Source: Pseudomonadota bacterium (lineage in GTDB: Bacteria; Pseudomonadota; Gammaproteobacteria; Steroidobacterales; Steroidobacteraceae). Taken from it: a stretch of 64,000 nt of DNA. The stretch is taken from NCBI GenBank assembly GCA_018241505.1, contig JAFEDS010000022.1:1-64000 (forward strand), given 5' to 3'. The number at the start of each line of letters is the position of its first letter. Within the stretch, counting starts at the first letter, position 1. The notes below the pieces were generated by a model, which saw only the letters and a list, made by a program, of their open reading frames with translations, was not told the DNA's origin and did not search any database. Both the position numbers and the translations under genes were made by a program. Shown here in pieces: positions 1 to 7,791 of the stretch.

Positions 1-255
1 AATTGTTATTGCGCTTGCACCCTGCGCGCCGGCCATCCGGATGACCGTCAGCGCTCCTGAACAGATCTGTTCCCAAGCGCGCACTCATCGCACGGCGGGC
101 CCCGGAGGCTACGCGCCGCTCAACTGAACTCAGCGCGATTGATCCCAGCAAGCTGCGGCATGATCACCGCATCGGCGCCAGGCACTCACACTAATCGCCG
201 AGCGCGGATTTGAGGCATATGCTGGGCGTGCGCCGGGAGTAACGGAGCCTGGAAT

Positions 256-513
256 ATGACCAAGCTGAAACACGAAGCGGAAACATTCAAGGCGGCGCTG
301 CAGGCCGGGGTCCGCTATGCCGAAGGCCGTGGCGCCGTGCAGTTTGAGGCCACCGACTCCTCGAGCGCCAAGGCGCTCTATGTGTATCGCCTCCTGGTGC
401 ACGACAAGTTGATTACCCCCATGCCGGAGGACCAGGTGGCTGAGAAGACCATCCGCCACCGGCTGGCAACCTGGTACGCCCATCTTCCCAAAGATCATCC
501 GTTGTTGAAATAA
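256..513 (+). CDS. Small hypothetical protein, 85 aa
   Basis: I do not recognise the family. The product is a soluble, charged 85-residue protein with no signal peptide, membrane segment or cysteine. The middle is rich in Ala/Leu and Tyr (ALYVYRLLVHD), and the C-terminus has a His/Trp/Tyr-rich stretch (RHRLATWYAHL). The ATG follows a plausible purine-rich site (CGGAGCC) about 7 nt upstream. The opposite-strand frame in the same place lacks a ribosome site and looks like a shadow. It is a single gene upstream of a TonB receptor with about 110 bp between them. No function is inferred. Confidence 0.6.
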   Translation: MTKLKHEAETFKAALQAGVRYAEGRGAVQFEATDSSSAKALYVYRLLVHDKLITPMPEDQVAEKTIRHRLATWYAHLPKDHPLLK

Positions 514-574
514 CAGACCGCGGAGCGTTGTGCCGCACGCTGGTTGACAAACCTTGTGCTGGCGCCGCTGGGCT

Positions 575-598
575 CGCTATATTCTCTCAAATATAGCG
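575..598. promoter_or_regulatory. Perfect 9-bp inverted repeat upstream of the TonB receptor
   Basis: CGCTATATT and AATATAGCG face each other across a 6-nt loop, about 25 bp before the receptor start codon. The left arm contains a TATATT that could serve as a -10 box. A TTGACA at 544-549 is too far (28 bp) to be its -35. It could be an operator or a 5'-UTR hairpin, and I cannot tell which from sequence. Confidence 0.45.
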
Positions 599-622
599 CC
601 ATAGCGCATTCAGGGAGCCTGC

Positions 623-3004
623 GTGAATTTCAAGCTTGCGGCCGCCGTCGCGTCGGCCTGTCTGGTGACTTTTCCGCTCACCGCACAGGAATTGACATCA
701 TCGAGGGGACTTTCCCGTGCGAGTGACGAAGGAGCGCTCGGCGAAGTTCTGGTCACGGCGCGGCGCCGTGAGGAGAATCTTCAGTCTGTTCCCGCCGCAA
801 TCTCGGCGGTCGGCGGCTCCCTGCTCGATAGCTCGTATGCGGTGAATACGCAGTCGCTCGGCCAGCTCGTGCCCTCGCTCTACTACAACTCGGCCAACCC
901 CAGGAACACCGCCTACACCATCCGCGGCTTGGGCTCGAACACGCTCTCCATCAGCGCCGCGAACGACGGCATCGAGCCAGGCGTCGGGTTCTACGTGGAT
1001 CAGGTTTATCACGGCCGGCCGGCGACAGCCGCGTTCGACTTCACCGACATTGAGCGCGTGGAGGTGTTGCGCGGGCCCCAGGGAACTCTGTTCGGCAAGA
1101 ACACGACTGCGGGCGCCATTCACATCATCAGTCGCCTGCCCACATTCGAGCCCGAGGCGAACGCGGAAGTGTCCTTGGGACAGAACGATTTCCGCCAGGC
1201 GAAGGGTTCGATTTCGGGGCCCCTGATCGGCGATGTGCTCGCGGGCCGCCTTTCGGCGCAGCTCACGCGACGCGACGGCGTGATCCACAATGTCAGAACC
1301 GGCCAGGACCTGAACGCGCTCAACAACTACGCATTGCGCGGCCAGTTTCTGTTCGTGTCGAGCGATAATTTGAAGTTGCGCCTGATCGCGGATGTTTCGA
1401 ATCTGGACTCCGCCTGCTGCACACAGACTTACCTGCGCGTCGGCAAGAGCCAGCGCAGCGCAGCGCGCCAGTTTCCGGCTCTGGCCGCAGGGCTCGGCTA
1501 CACGCCGCCCAGCACCGATGTCTACGACCGCCTCAGCGATATTGATGCGGCATTACACGTCAAGACGCAGGACGGCGGCGTGTCCTTGATCGCCGACTGG
1601 AACGCCGGCTTCGCGACCCTGACCTCCGTCAGCGCCTGGCGGTATTGGAGTTGGGACGTGGCCAACGATCGCGACTACACGGGCATCTCGATCCAACTCA
1701 CTCAACGCATCCCCTCGCGCCAGGATCAATACAGTCAGGAAATTCGCCTCGCTTCGAACGGCGCCGAGCGGCTGAGCTATGTGGGCGGGCTTTACTTTTT
1801 CAGGCAAACCATCTCCGGCACGCCGACCAGCATCTACGGTCCGGCGGCGGCCTACTGGTTGCTCAACCCGGCGAACTTCACCGTACCGATTCCAAGCAAT
1901 CTGCTCGATGGCTACGGACAAGTGGGCAGCTCAGACTTCGCGGTGAACAGTTACGCCGGCTTCGGCGAAGCGAACTACAAGGTCACCGAGAAGCTCACAG
2001 CGACGCTGGGCCTGCGTTATACCTATGAGGATAAGGCAGGCACCTTTGCGACGAAGGTATTCGGAGGCCTCGATCTGACACCGTTCGTTCCGGCGGTCCG
2101 AACGGTGTTGAATCGCGCCGAGCTCTCGATCTTTCGCCCGCAGAGTTACACAGCCAAGGACAATGGGGGCAGCGCTTCCGGCCGTGCCAACCTCGCATAC
2201 CAGTGGACCGACGACATCCTCAGCTACGTGAGCTACGCCAACGGCTACAAGTCGGGTGGTCTCAACATGTCGGGCCTGCCCGTGGACGCTCAGAACCAGC
2301 CGGCACTGGCAACGGCAGTGATCAAAGATGAGAAAAACACTACCGTCGAGTTGGGTGTCAAATCCACCTTGCTCCAGGGTCGCGCCACACTAAACTTGGC
2401 GGGTTATAGAACCGTCGTAAAGGATTATCAGGCAAACATCGTCTCGAGTGTGGAGACGGCGGCAATTCGATCGTATCCCGCGAACGTGCCTGAGGTGCGC
2501 GTGCAGGGTGCGGAAATGGACCTTCTGGCGCGATTGTTTTCAGGTCTGACAATGCGCGTCTCAACAGCTTACGCCGACGGCAAGAACACGGAGTATCCCC
2601 AAGGACCGTGCCCGCTCGAGGTACAGACTTCAGCCACGGTAGCTTGCAATCTTACCGGCGTGAGACTGGCAGGCTTGTCGAAGTGGGTGGGTACCCTCGG
2701 GCTCGATTACGAGCATCCCCTGGGTAATGGCGACGCTATCTTCCACGTGGATTCGAACACGCGCTCGGGTTACAACAGCGACACGTCCGCGTCCCGGTAT
2801 ACGGAGATCGGCGGCTACAGCGTGACGAACGCGAGTGTTGGCTATCGCTTCAAAGACCATTGGGAAGTGGACGTGTTCGCTCGCAACCTGTTCGACAAGG
2901 ATTACATCACTGCGCTTACGATCCAGACGGGTAATTCGGGACTGATCCTGGGCCAGCCCAGCGACCCGCGGCTCGTGGGAGTCACGTTGCGGGCCAGGTT
3001 CTAA
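623..3004 (+). CDS. TonB-dependent outer-membrane receptor
   Basis: Outer-membrane gated channel for a scarce substrate such as a siderophore, oligopeptide or terpenoid, energised by TonB-ExbBD. The GTG start follows CAGGGAG at good spacing and begins a signal peptide that ends near ..FPLTAQ. A TonB-box-like segment (EVLVTARRREENLQSVP) leads into a plug domain with the typical RVEVLRGPQGTLFGKNTTAG motif, then a beta-barrel of about 600 residues ending in Phe (RARF), the usual C-terminal signature. At 793 aa it has normal length, with no STN domain. The QSVPAAISAV plug start is typical of iron/multi-substrate receptors of oligotrophic proteobacteria. The ligand is unknown. The gene stands alone and converges on the S53 peptidase. 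Confidence 0.92.
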   Translation: MNFKLAAAVASACLVTFPLTAQELTSSRGLSRASDEGALGEVLVTARRREENLQSVPAAISAVGGSLLDSSYAVNTQSLGQLVPSLYYNSANPRNTAYTIRGLGSNTLSISAANDGIEPGVGFYVDQVYHGRPATAAFDFTDIERVEVLRGPQGTLFGKNTTAGAIHIISRLPTFEPEANAEVSLGQNDFRQAKGSISGPLIGDVLAGRLSAQLTRRDGVIHNVRTGQDLNALNNYALRGQFLFVSSDNLKLRLIADVSNLDSACCTQTYLRVGKSQRSAARQFPALAAGLGYTPPSTDVYDRLSDIDAALHVKTQDGGVSLIADWNAGFATLTSVSAWRYWSWDVANDRDYTGISIQLTQRIPSRQDQYSQEIRLASNGAERLSYVGGLYFFRQTISGTPTSIYGPAAAYWLLNPANFTVPIPSNLLDGYGQVGSSDFAVNSYAGFGEANYKVTEKLTATLGLRYTYEDKAGTFATKVFGGLDLTPFVPAVRTVLNRAELSIFRPQSYTAKDNGGSASGRANLAYQWTDDILSYVSYANGYKSGGLNMSGLPVDAQNQPALATAVIKDEKNTTVELGVKSTLLQGRATLNLAGYRTVVKDYQANIVSSVETAAIRSYPANVPEVRVQGAEMDLLARLFSGLTMRVSTAYADGKNTEYPQGPCPLEVQTSATVACNLTGVRLAGLSKWVGTLGLDYEHPLGNGDAIFHVDSNTRSGYNSDTSASRYTEIGGYSVTNASVGYRFKDHWEVDVFARNLFDKDYITALTIQTGNSGLILGQPSDPRLVGVTLRARF

Positions 3005-3074
3005 GGAAGCGCTGGATTGCAACGCGCACGAGCGGACGTGTGCGACTCGATCGCGCTCGATGTCTGTACTCACC

Positions 3075-3106
3075 CGGGGTGCGCTCCTTTCGGAAAGCGC
3101 ACCCCG
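3075..3106. terminator. Hairpin between convergent genes (bidirectional terminator)
   Basis: An 11-bp perfect stem (CGGGGTGCGCT / AGCGCACCCCG) encloses a 10-nt loop in the 110-bp gap between the receptor and peptidase stop codons. There is no long T-tract on either side. Placement and symmetry suggest it serves both transcripts. Confidence 0.7.
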
Positions 3107-3114
3107 AGAGTACA

Positions 3115-5031
3115 TCAATGGCCGAACAAACTCAGAAATAGCGCGCCCGGGGTACCGAGGCCCGTGACATTGTCCCAGCCCGGATGAGTGCTCTGGGCGG
3201 TTGAGCCGGAATAGTCGTCGAAGGTCCGAAGCTTGTCGGATACTCCCGCGCTGGCATCGACGCCATTGTTGAAGTTCCGGCGTGCGACTGCGGCTTTCAC
3301 TGACGTGACGTCATAGAACCCGTTGGGGTGAGCATAGAACAGCGGATTTGCGAACCCGTGCGGTTGGCCGGCCGACTGATCGGCAAGCGCCATGATTCCG
3401 GCAAAAATCGGGCTCGCCAGGCTCGTCCCGCCGATGCGATATTCATCGTAGTGAGTGCCGTCGGGGAAGGTTTGCGTCTGACCAACCAGCATCCCGGTCT
3501 GCGGATCGGCGAGCGCCGCGACATCCGGAATACCCCGGCCCGTCAAGCCCAGCCCTTGCTGGTATGTAGGCACCCCAAACACAACACTGGTACCGCCACC
3601 GGCTCCATACAGCCAACCTGTACGAGTGCAGACCAACGTCGTGCTGTTACAGCTATAGTCGCTGGTGCCCCAGCCGGTTTCGATCACGCGCCTGTTGCTG
3701 GCGTCGACGCCCAGCGCCGTACCTCCAACGGCCGTAACCCAAGGGCTCGATGCCGGCCAGTCTGTCGTCACAACTCCGACGTTGCTCGATTCATCGCCGT
3801 TGTCTCCCGATGAGAAATAAACACCGATGCCTTCGATTGCCGCCTGTATGAGAGTGTCCTCGACCGGCTTCACGTAGCCGGGCGGCAGAAGCTCAGTGGT
3901 CGAGAACCCATACGAGTTGGTAACAATCTGCGCAAGGTGTTGATCGACTACGTGGTTGAGTGCCGCATCGAGATCCTGTCTGTTGTTGGGCGCCCCGACG
4001 TAGACAATCTTCGCGGCAGGTGCCATCCCGTGCACAGCCTCCACATCCAGTGTTTCTTCGCCATACCAACCCTGCGGGTCCTGTTTCGGGTTCTGCGGGC
4101 GCTTATATGTGCCAGGAGCCACCACCTGCACGAGCTGAGAGGGATTCATCGTGGGCAGGCCGCGATTGACAGACCACTGATTCACGTCTTGCAGAATCGT
4201 GGGAGAAGCGTAGGCGTCGATAATCGCCACCGTCTGTCCGGATCCATCGAGGCCCGAGCCAGACAGACCGTATGCCCCCTTGATCTGATCCGGCGTGTGA
4301 CCTTTCACGGACCAAGGTACGGTAGGCAACGCGACGTCTGTAAATCCCGCCGGGAAGGCGTAGGGCGAAAGCAGCTCAGCCCAGAAGTTGGACAACGGAG
4401 GTGCGTTACGGAACCCCGCCGACGGCGGTGCTTTTGCATCGGCCCGGCGATAGCTCTGGACGAAGTCATAACTCTGATCCAGTCCAACGACGGCGGTCAC
4501 CAAAGCGGCGAGATCGCTCGGCACCGACAATTCAGACATCGGCGCACGAAGCGTCCGGCCCCTTACACTATAGGTGGCGAACTGCGCGCCGAACGCGGCC
4601 TGTGCCTGAGCCAATGTACCTTCGGCGCTGATGTAGTGATTGTTTTGCGGGGTATGGACGATGTCGAAGCCCTGGCTCTTCAGCCAATTCCTGACCTTCG
4701 CGGTATCGGCCGCGGTGGGCGCAAAGCGGCTGCGGAACTGGTTCGGCGTGAGATACTGACGATACAGGCCGCTGCGCGGGTTGCTCACAGCCTTCGCCAG
4801 AGCTACCGCTCCGTCCGGGTCGGTCCAGCCCAGGTAAACACGAAAACCAACAGCGGTCTGTGAATCGGGGGTGCTGCTCGGTTTGCCGGCTTTCGCCCAG
4901 GACGGCACGCTTCCCTGCAAGGTAGCGCGGCTGGTGGCGCTTGTCGCAGCGCTGGATGCGGTCATTGCCACTGCGCTACTCACCGCTAGCATGGTGGCTA
5001 ACCATTTGTTATGTGGCCGGTTTGATTTCAT
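3115..5031 (-). CDS. S53 family (sedolisin/kumamolisin-type) secreted serine-carboxyl peptidase
   Basis: Secreted, probably acid-active endopeptidase made as a proenzyme. I chose the ATG at 5031 because GGAGG lies 9 nt upstream. The ATG at 5040 sits directly against that GGAGG, and the longer frame to 5184 adds a non-signal-like leader. From 5031 the protein is 638 aa: a signal peptide, an activation propeptide (about residues 35-190, YRQYLTPNQF region), then the catalytic domain. The S53 triad is visible: Glu325 and Asp329 (EETLD), oxyanion Asp410 (SSGDNGDE) and nucleophile Ser537 (GGTSLASP). The C-terminus has the Asp/Gly-rich calcium-site region (DNVTGLGTPG). Monocistronic. Confidence 0.93.
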   Translation of the reverse strand: MKSNRPHNKWLATMLAVSSAVAMTASSAATSATSRATLQGSVPSWAKAGKPSSTPDSQTAVGFRVYLGWTDPDGAVALAKAVSNPRSGLYRQYLTPNQFRSRFAPTAADTAKVRNWLKSQGFDIVHTPQNNHYISAEGTLAQAQAAFGAQFATYSVRGRTLRAPMSELSVPSDLAALVTAVVGLDQSYDFVQSYRRADAKAPPSAGFRNAPPLSNFWAELLSPYAFPAGFTDVALPTVPWSVKGHTPDQIKGAYGLSGSGLDGSGQTVAIIDAYASPTILQDVNQWSVNRGLPTMNPSQLVQVVAPGTYKRPQNPKQDPQGWYGEETLDVEAVHGMAPAAKIVYVGAPNNRQDLDAALNHVVDQHLAQIVTNSYGFSTTELLPPGYVKPVEDTLIQAAIEGIGVYFSSGDNGDESSNVGVVTTDWPASSPWVTAVGGTALGVDASNRRVIETGWGTSDYSCNSTTLVCTRTGWLYGAGGGTSVVFGVPTYQQGLGLTGRGIPDVAALADPQTGMLVGQTQTFPDGTHYDEYRIGGTSLASPIFAGIMALADQSAGQPHGFANPLFYAHPNGFYDVTSVKAAVARRNFNNGVDASAGVSDKLRTFDDYSGSTAQSTHPGWDNVTGLGTPGALFLSLFGH

Positions 5032-5467
5032 GCGCTTCATCCTCCGCCAATATTGTTGTGGATGCCGTGGCAGGACTGGCTGAACGAGCTGAGGCTGGGC
5101 GTGCAGGAGCTGGACCAGACAGCCCTCCCCGACCTGCGCTGGCAACATGCCAAAACGTGTCACATGTGAGCTGAATAGTCCCACATGCGAATTTGCAGGT
5201 CGAGTCGAAGATGAATCGCGGGTCGCGGGCGGCGAGCTTCAGCAGCGCCCATGCCGCTATATGCAGCCATGCATCGGCCGGATCCGGGGCGCGGCCACCG
5301 TCCCGGAAACTCTGAGACGCGCCGAACGCGGATTATGGAAAATAGCAGAAGCTCCTGCTGAGCCGTTTTCCAGCAAGCAAACGCCGCCGCGCTCGTGCAG
5401 GCGGTGCGCATCATCGGAGGCAGTCGAGGCGGTCAGAGTCACACAAAAAAAAGCCGGAGGCGAGGTT
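5032..5467. other. Non-coding interval, 436 bp
   Basis: No convincing gene: the frames here lack ribosome sites and are short. It should hold the promoter of the S53 peptidase (reading left). It also contains a 10-bp palindrome TCACATGTGA (5160-5169) and an 8-A run (5445-5452) that is a T-tract for transcripts leaving the leftward gene ending at 5468. The only stem before it is 3 bp, so I do not call a terminator. Confidence 0.5.
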
Positions 5468-5962
5468 CTACTTCTTCGTTTCAGGTCCAAACTTGGCAAG
5501 CCAATCCTCGCGCGCGCGACTCCTGACTCGTTCGAGATCCTCTGGAGGTTGTTGCTGTCGCATTTTGAGCCACGCTTCGCGCCCGTCTCTGCGCAGCTCC
5601 TCGGGATCGCGCGATGAGATTGGTTGGGAATTTCGACCAACAGACTCGGTCAAAGCGCAAGCGGCCTCGCTTTCTCCAAAATTCCGCCGCGGCGGCGGCG
5701 GCGGCGGGTAACGGCCCATCTTGGAATTCCAGTATGCCCAGGAGCGGGGGTCTATAATGCCCGGCGGTGCTCTGTCGAGCGCCTCGCGAAAATCCTCATC
5801 CGATACATACTGACGAATGACCCTCATGTCCTCGTGACGCGCGTAGGTCATCGCGTAGGCCATGAATCGGATCGGATCCGCGAGGGCCTGTTCAGGCGGC
5901 TCGAACCAAATGATCCGCGGCGCAATCGACAAGGTTTGCGGTGTGGCGGGAATGGCTCTCAT
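5468..5962 (-). CDS. Partner protein of AbiEii-like nucleotidyltransferase (164 aa, uncharacterised)
   Basis: Its start overlaps the end of the upstream nucleotidyltransferase gene by 4 bp (ATGA), so the two are translationally coupled. The N-terminal 80 residues look like a conserved globular domain (RIIWFEPPEQAL, a MAYAMTYARHEDMRVIRQY helix, APPGIIDPRSWAYWNSKMGR). Then come six prolines and a charged, Arg/Glu-rich C-terminal half. I recall similar proteins beside AbiEii-like genes in proteobacteria but know no assigned function. It is not the winged-helix AbiEi antitoxin. The position suggests antitoxin or chaperone; this is inference. There is no signal peptide or membrane segment. Confidence 0.75.
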   Translation of the reverse strand: MRAIPATPQTLSIAPRIIWFEPPEQALADPIRFMAYAMTYARHEDMRVIRQYVSDEDFREALDRAPPGIIDPRSWAYWNSKMGRYPPPPPPRRNFGESEAACALTESVGRNSQPISSRDPEELRRDGREAWLKMRQQQPPEDLERVRSRAREDWLAKFGPETKK

Positions 5963-6639
5963 AGGCCGTGCCCCTCATCAACGTGGCGAATTGGATTCCC
6001 AAGGCTCGGCAAGCGATCAAGATCAACATCGCGTGCCACAGTCACGAGGCGTGACTTCATGGCGTCAGGAATTTGACGCAGATCGCCATCGTCGAAGAAA
6101 GAAAGCGCCTTCAAGGTTATCTGCGGGTTGAAGGTTGGGCCGTAGAGCTTTTGTGCCGCGGACAAGGCGAGCGACAAATCGACCTTGCCCTTTGTGATCA
6201 AGGCATCGATGTCAATGTAGTCCTTGGCCTCGGCCCGCATCTGAACCACGGAAGCCTTGGTGCCTGCGAGGTCCAACAGAGCGGCAACCGCCAGCCCGTT
6301 GTCCTCAGCGACGAGCGGCGGGGACAGTCGTGGCAGATTCGGTAACCCGAAGAAGGACACCTTGACCGGACCATCCCGGTCAACGATCGCACTCAGCGTG
6401 TTCTTTTCCCGTTGGATGATGTTGGCACCCTGCAAAAACGGAACCTCCTGCTCGAGCTTTGAGATATCGAGCGCGCGGTTGCCGAAGAAATCGAAGTCGA
6501 CCGAATGTCGGTGTCCCAGATGCAGCGCGAGCGCCGTTCCGCCGTAAAGGATGAATTCCCGAGGGACTTGGTGCAGCTCAGCCCACAGCTTCCGCTGCGG
6601 CGGGGGCAGAATCTCGAGACGAGGTTCAAAAGGCGCCAT
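5959..6639 (-). CDS. AbiEii/AbiGii-family nucleotidyltransferase (putative toxin)
   Basis: A 226-aa protein of the AbiEii/DUF1814 nucleotidyltransferase superfamily. The hallmark active site is present at residues 33-52: GGTALAL, then GHRHSVDFDFF, with metal ligands Asp48 and Asp50. Family members in AbiE systems act as toxins by transferring nucleotides to RNA or protein and give abortive phage defence. A later KDYIDIDAL helix fits the family. It is the first gene of a two-gene operon, and a perfect palindrome lies 20 nt upstream of the ATG. No strong Shine-Dalgarno is visible. Whether it is a real toxin is untested. Confidence 0.85.
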   Translation of the reverse strand: MAPFEPRLEILPPPQRKLWAELHQVPREFILYGGTALALHLGHRHSVDFDFFGNRALDISKLEQEVPFLQGANIIQREKNTLSAIVDRDGPVKVSFFGLPNLPRLSPPLVAEDNGLAVAALLDLAGTKASVVQMRAEAKDYIDIDALITKGKVDLSLALSAAQKLYGPTFNPQITLKALSFFDDGDLRQIPDAMKSRLVTVARDVDLDRLPSLGNPIRHVDEGHGL

Positions 6640-6658
6640 GCGTGAAACTGAGCTAAAT

Positions 6659-6672
6659 GCGGACGCGTCCGC
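6659..6672. promoter_or_regulatory. 14-bp perfect palindrome, candidate operator of the nucleotidyltransferase pair
   Basis: GCGGACGCGTCCGC is fully self-complementary and lies 20 bp before the nucleotidyltransferase ATG. Toxin-antitoxin operons are commonly autorepressed at such palindromes, so an operator role is likely but inferred. Confidence 0.5.
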
Positions 6673-6756
6673 TGAGGCCTTAGTGTAGATCAGAGCACCG
6701 GCGCGGTGGCGGAATCAGCAGAATTCTTGTTGTAATTCAATACTTTGAGCGTTCCG

Positions 6757-7791
6757 TTAGTGGCTGCCGAGCTCAACGCTGCGGGGTGCCGCCAGCCCGC
6801 CGTACTTGGCGTCGATCTTAGCCAACTGCTTGGTGGCGGCGTTTGAGTCACCGCGCGCGAAGGCACTCTCTACCTGCGCGAGCTGCGTGTTCAGTTCATG
6901 ATCTATTCGGGCTCGACAGTCCGCGAGCTTGGCAGAGTGGGCCTGGCGGGCGCTGAGCAAGGCATCGAGCGATCGGCCGAAGGTTGAATCGTCCGCTATT
7001 TCATGCGCCCGGTGCGGCTCGTTCTCCGTGACCACATCGAATACGCACCACTTCTCGAGCGACCGGCGGCTCTGATTGTCATCGAGAAGATGTGCCTCGT
7101 CACGCTCGCCTGTTGCGAACACTACGCGTGTTGATTCCTGAAAAAGACGGAACAAGTCCGCCGGCGGCAAGGGCACCTGCGCGGTACCTATGGGATCGCT
7201 GCCCGCGTTGAGTAGCGCGCCGTGAAACAGATCGGGATATCCCAGCGCGAGTCGTAAGGCGATCCGCGCGCCGCCGGAAAAACCGCCGATGTAGACTCGT
7301 TGGGGGTCCACAGGGTACTGCTTCATGACGTTATGTGCGGCGAGCAGAATCAACGGTTCGCGCCGGTCGACGGTGGGAGAATCGTTGCCTGCGTTTGCCG
7401 CCGTCACCAGAATGGTGTGGTAACGATCCAGGACGGAGAGCCACTGCCGCGGTACCTCAGCTTTCGGCCACGGCGGAACAAACACCAACAGTGAATAAGT
7501 ACCTGAGGGCGAGTGAGGGCTGGTAGGGACACTGATCGAAAAGCGCTCCCTGGCCAAATCGATCGGCTGGCCTCCTAAAGTCTTCCCCTCCCGCTGCGCC
7601 TCCTGCTTGACCCGAAGTGCGGTCAACGGGCTCATCATCCGCCGTACCAACTCATTGATGCCGCTGAGGGGGGAGTATTCGGTAAAGACCAACTCATCCC
7701 GCAGGCCGGGAGAGATGGTTTGGGCGCCCGCAACGGATACCAGGGATGCGGCGATCGCCAGGCCGACGGCGACCGCCCGCTTCCTCGTCAC
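6757..7791 (-). CDS. Secreted alpha/beta hydrolase (esterase-like)
   Basis: A 344-aa exported hydrolase. It has an N-terminal signal peptide (MTRKR..VSVAGAQ) and an alpha/beta hydrolase core. The nucleophile elbow is GFSGG (Ser in VYIGGFSGGARIAL), preceded by an N-terminal strand (YSLLVFVPPWP) resembling PHB-depolymerase/feruloyl-esterase-like proteins. A candidate catalytic His lies in NEPHRAHE. The C-terminal 80 residues are helical and charged (ARIDHELNTQLAQVESAFARGDSNAA). Its ATG overlaps the stop of the upstream lipoprotein gene (ATGA), so the two are co-translated. Substrate unknown. An esterase acting on cell-wall or plant material is possible. Confidence 0.75.
   Translation of the reverse strand: MTRKRAVAVGLAIAASLVSVAGAQTISPGLRDELVFTEYSPLSGINELVRRMMSPLTALRVKQEAQREGKTLGGQPIDLARERFSISVPTSPHSPSGTYSLLVFVPPWPKAEVPRQWLSVLDRYHTILVTAANAGNDSPTVDRREPLILLAAHNVMKQYPVDPQRVYIGGFSGGARIALRLALGYPDLFHGALLNAGSDPIGTAQVPLPPADLFRLFQESTRVVFATGERDEAHLLDDNQSRRSLEKWCVFDVVTENEPHRAHEIADDSTFGRSLDALLSARQAHSAKLADCRARIDHELNTQLAQVESAFARGDSNAATKQLAKIDAKYGGLAAPRSVELGSH

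Noticed and set aside
544-583. TTGACA plus TATATT as a promoter for the first receptor
   Set aside because: Spacing between the boxes is 28 bp, too long for a sigma-70 promoter; only the TATATT is kept as a possible -10.
3937-4863. 308-aa open frame opposite the S53 peptidase
   Set aside because: The S53 triad and signal peptide are on the other strand. This frame shows only Arg/His-rich sequence.
5445-5461. Rho-independent terminator after the 164-aa partner gene
   Set aside because: There is an 8-nt T-tract, but the only adjacent stem (GCC/GGC) is 3 bp, too weak to call.
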